NCBI GenBank assembly: GCA_903789505.1
Contig: CAIFEU010000162.1
Coordinates: forward strand, 1-5,392
Length of the DNA: 5,392 bases
Reading direction: 5' to 3'
DNA from: an uncultured Coriobacteriales bacterium
Lineage (GTDB): Bacteria > Actinomycetota > Coriobacteriia > Coriobacteriales > UMGS124
How positions within the stretch are numbered: the stretch's first letter is position 1; each line of letters begins with the position of its first letter. Shown in pieces: positions 4,864 to 5,392 of this stretch. Below the pieces are notes generated by a model. That model had not been told where the DNA came from. It made no database searches and saw nothing but the letters and a program-made list of their open reading frames with translations. A program made the translations under genes and the position numbers.

Positions 4864-5211
4864 ATGTCTGACACTGAGTACGAGATTCCCGGAACCTGCC
4901 CCGCCTGCGGCCATGAGATGCACGCCCTCGTCCTGCACTGCGACAACTGCGGGACCGAGGTGCGCGGCGACTTCATCCTGGGTCGCTTCGCGCGCCTGGA
5001 CCCCGACCAGCTCTCGTTCCTCGAGACGTTCATCTCCTGCCGCGGCAACCTCAAGGACGTGGGCGCGAAGCTCAACATGTCCTACCCCACGACGAGGGCG
5101 CGCCTCGACTCCCTGCTCGTGGCGCTCGGATACGCCGACGCCGTGCCGGACGGCGCCGAGGAGGACGCCAGCGCCCCCGCGCCCCATCGCGGACGCGCGA
5201 AGCGCTCCTAG
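4864..5211 (+). CDS. DUF2089 family zinc-ribbon protein, probable DNA-binding regulator
   Basis: A 115-aa protein. Residues 12-29 hold two CxxC pairs, CPAC (12-15) and CDNC (26-29), a four-cysteine zinc ribbon. Residues about 45-90 are a helical domain (LDPDQLSFLETFISCRGNLK, then DVGAKLNMSYPTTRARLDSL) resembling a helix-turn-helix in which NLKDVGAKLNMSYPTTRARL would be the recognition part. Residues 92-115 are an acidic then Ala/Pro/Arg-rich tail. This is the DUF2089 layout; the family has no established function, and a transcription-factor role is inferred from the fold. ATG at 4864 is chosen because AAGGGGG lies about 9 bases upstream; the in-frame ATGs at 4822 and 4828 have no ribosome site. 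The gene appears monocistronic, with a long AT-rich upstream region that would suit dedicated control. Confidence 0.88.
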   Translation: MSDTEYEIPGTCPACGHEMHALVLHCDNCGTEVRGDFILGRFARLDPDQLSFLETFISCRGNLKDVGAKLNMSYPTTRARLDSLLVALGYADAVPDGAEEDASAPAPHRGRAKRS

Positions 5212-5392
5212 GGCGCTCCTCCCCCCGCCCTCGCGCCGACGAAGCCGAGCACGCGGCTGGGACCACGCGAGACAAACCGACCGGACCTGTGGGCCGCCGC
5301 CGCCCAGCTGGGCGGCGGCCCCGCGCGGGTTCGGTGGCCGCCGCCCCGCCGCCCGCGCCCTGGCCCCGGCGCCGGCCGCCGACGCCCCCCGC
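5212..5392. other. Extremely GC-rich 3' flank, no gene called
   Basis: After the DUF2089 stop codon the sequence becomes almost pure G and C, especially from 5290 to the end, and is low in complexity. It holds the hairpin at 5296-5319. Open frames exist on both strands simply because stop codons are rare at such composition; their translations are Arg/Gly/Ala/Pro-rich and show no domain. A convergent gene entering from the right edge cannot be excluded. Confidence 0.5.
5296..5319. terminator. GC-rich palindromic hairpin downstream of the DUF2089 gene
   Basis: The arms GCCGCCGCCC (5296-5305) and GGGCGGCGGC (5310-5319) pair perfectly around AGCT, and the whole 24-base element is a palindrome. 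It sits 84 bases after the stop codon. There is no T-run, but the stem is very stable and could end or stabilise transcripts from either side. Confidence 0.45.

Noticed and set aside
5072..5275. Minus-strand open frame overlapping the 3' end of the DUF2089 gene
   Set aside because: It is Arg/Ala/Ser-rich low complexity antisense to a recognisable gene, so a composition effect is the simpler explanation.

Overview
The window reads as chromosomal DNA from a high-GC Gram-positive bacterium, most likely a member of the Coriobacteriia (Olsenella/Atopobiaceae-like or Eggerthellaceae-like). The best lineage clue is a 12-helix membrane protein fused to a C-terminal LuxR-type helix-turn-helix, an architecture strongly expanded in that class. 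GC-rich third codon positions and a DUF2089 zinc-ribbon protein fit the same assignment. The genus cannot be fixed from this sequence alone.

Layout. Bases 1-60 are a 3'-truncated tRNA-Thr(CGT) on the minus strand, with its own promoter (88-116) and a short leader hairpin. Next on the minus strand are a ribonuclease HI gene (230-715, GTG start preferred) and a small membrane-anchored heavy-metal-associated (CopZ-like) protein (903-1286). A divergent intergenic region (1287-1549) with an AT-rich dyad and an extended -10 separates them from the plus-strand genes. These are the ribosome-assembly GTPase EngB/YihA (1550-2143), the membrane LuxR-family regulator (2659-4431) and a DUF2089 zinc-ribbon protein (4864-5211). 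The last 180 bases are extremely GC-rich and hold a hairpin but no supportable gene.

The genes do not form one pathway. rnhA and engB are housekeeping genes, the metal protein is an accessory, and the two regulators are each preceded by an unusually long non-coding region. The 515-base region before the LuxR gene (2144-2658) carries a row of hairpins and a GAGTATGA direct/inverted repeat array with a perfect 14-bp dyad, which is a good operator candidate. The 432-base region before the DUF2089 gene (4432-4863) turns sharply AT-rich from about 4590 and holds palindromes and promoter-like elements. These two regions are the parts most worth a second look. No mobile element, CRISPR array, defence cluster or biosynthetic cluster is visible.
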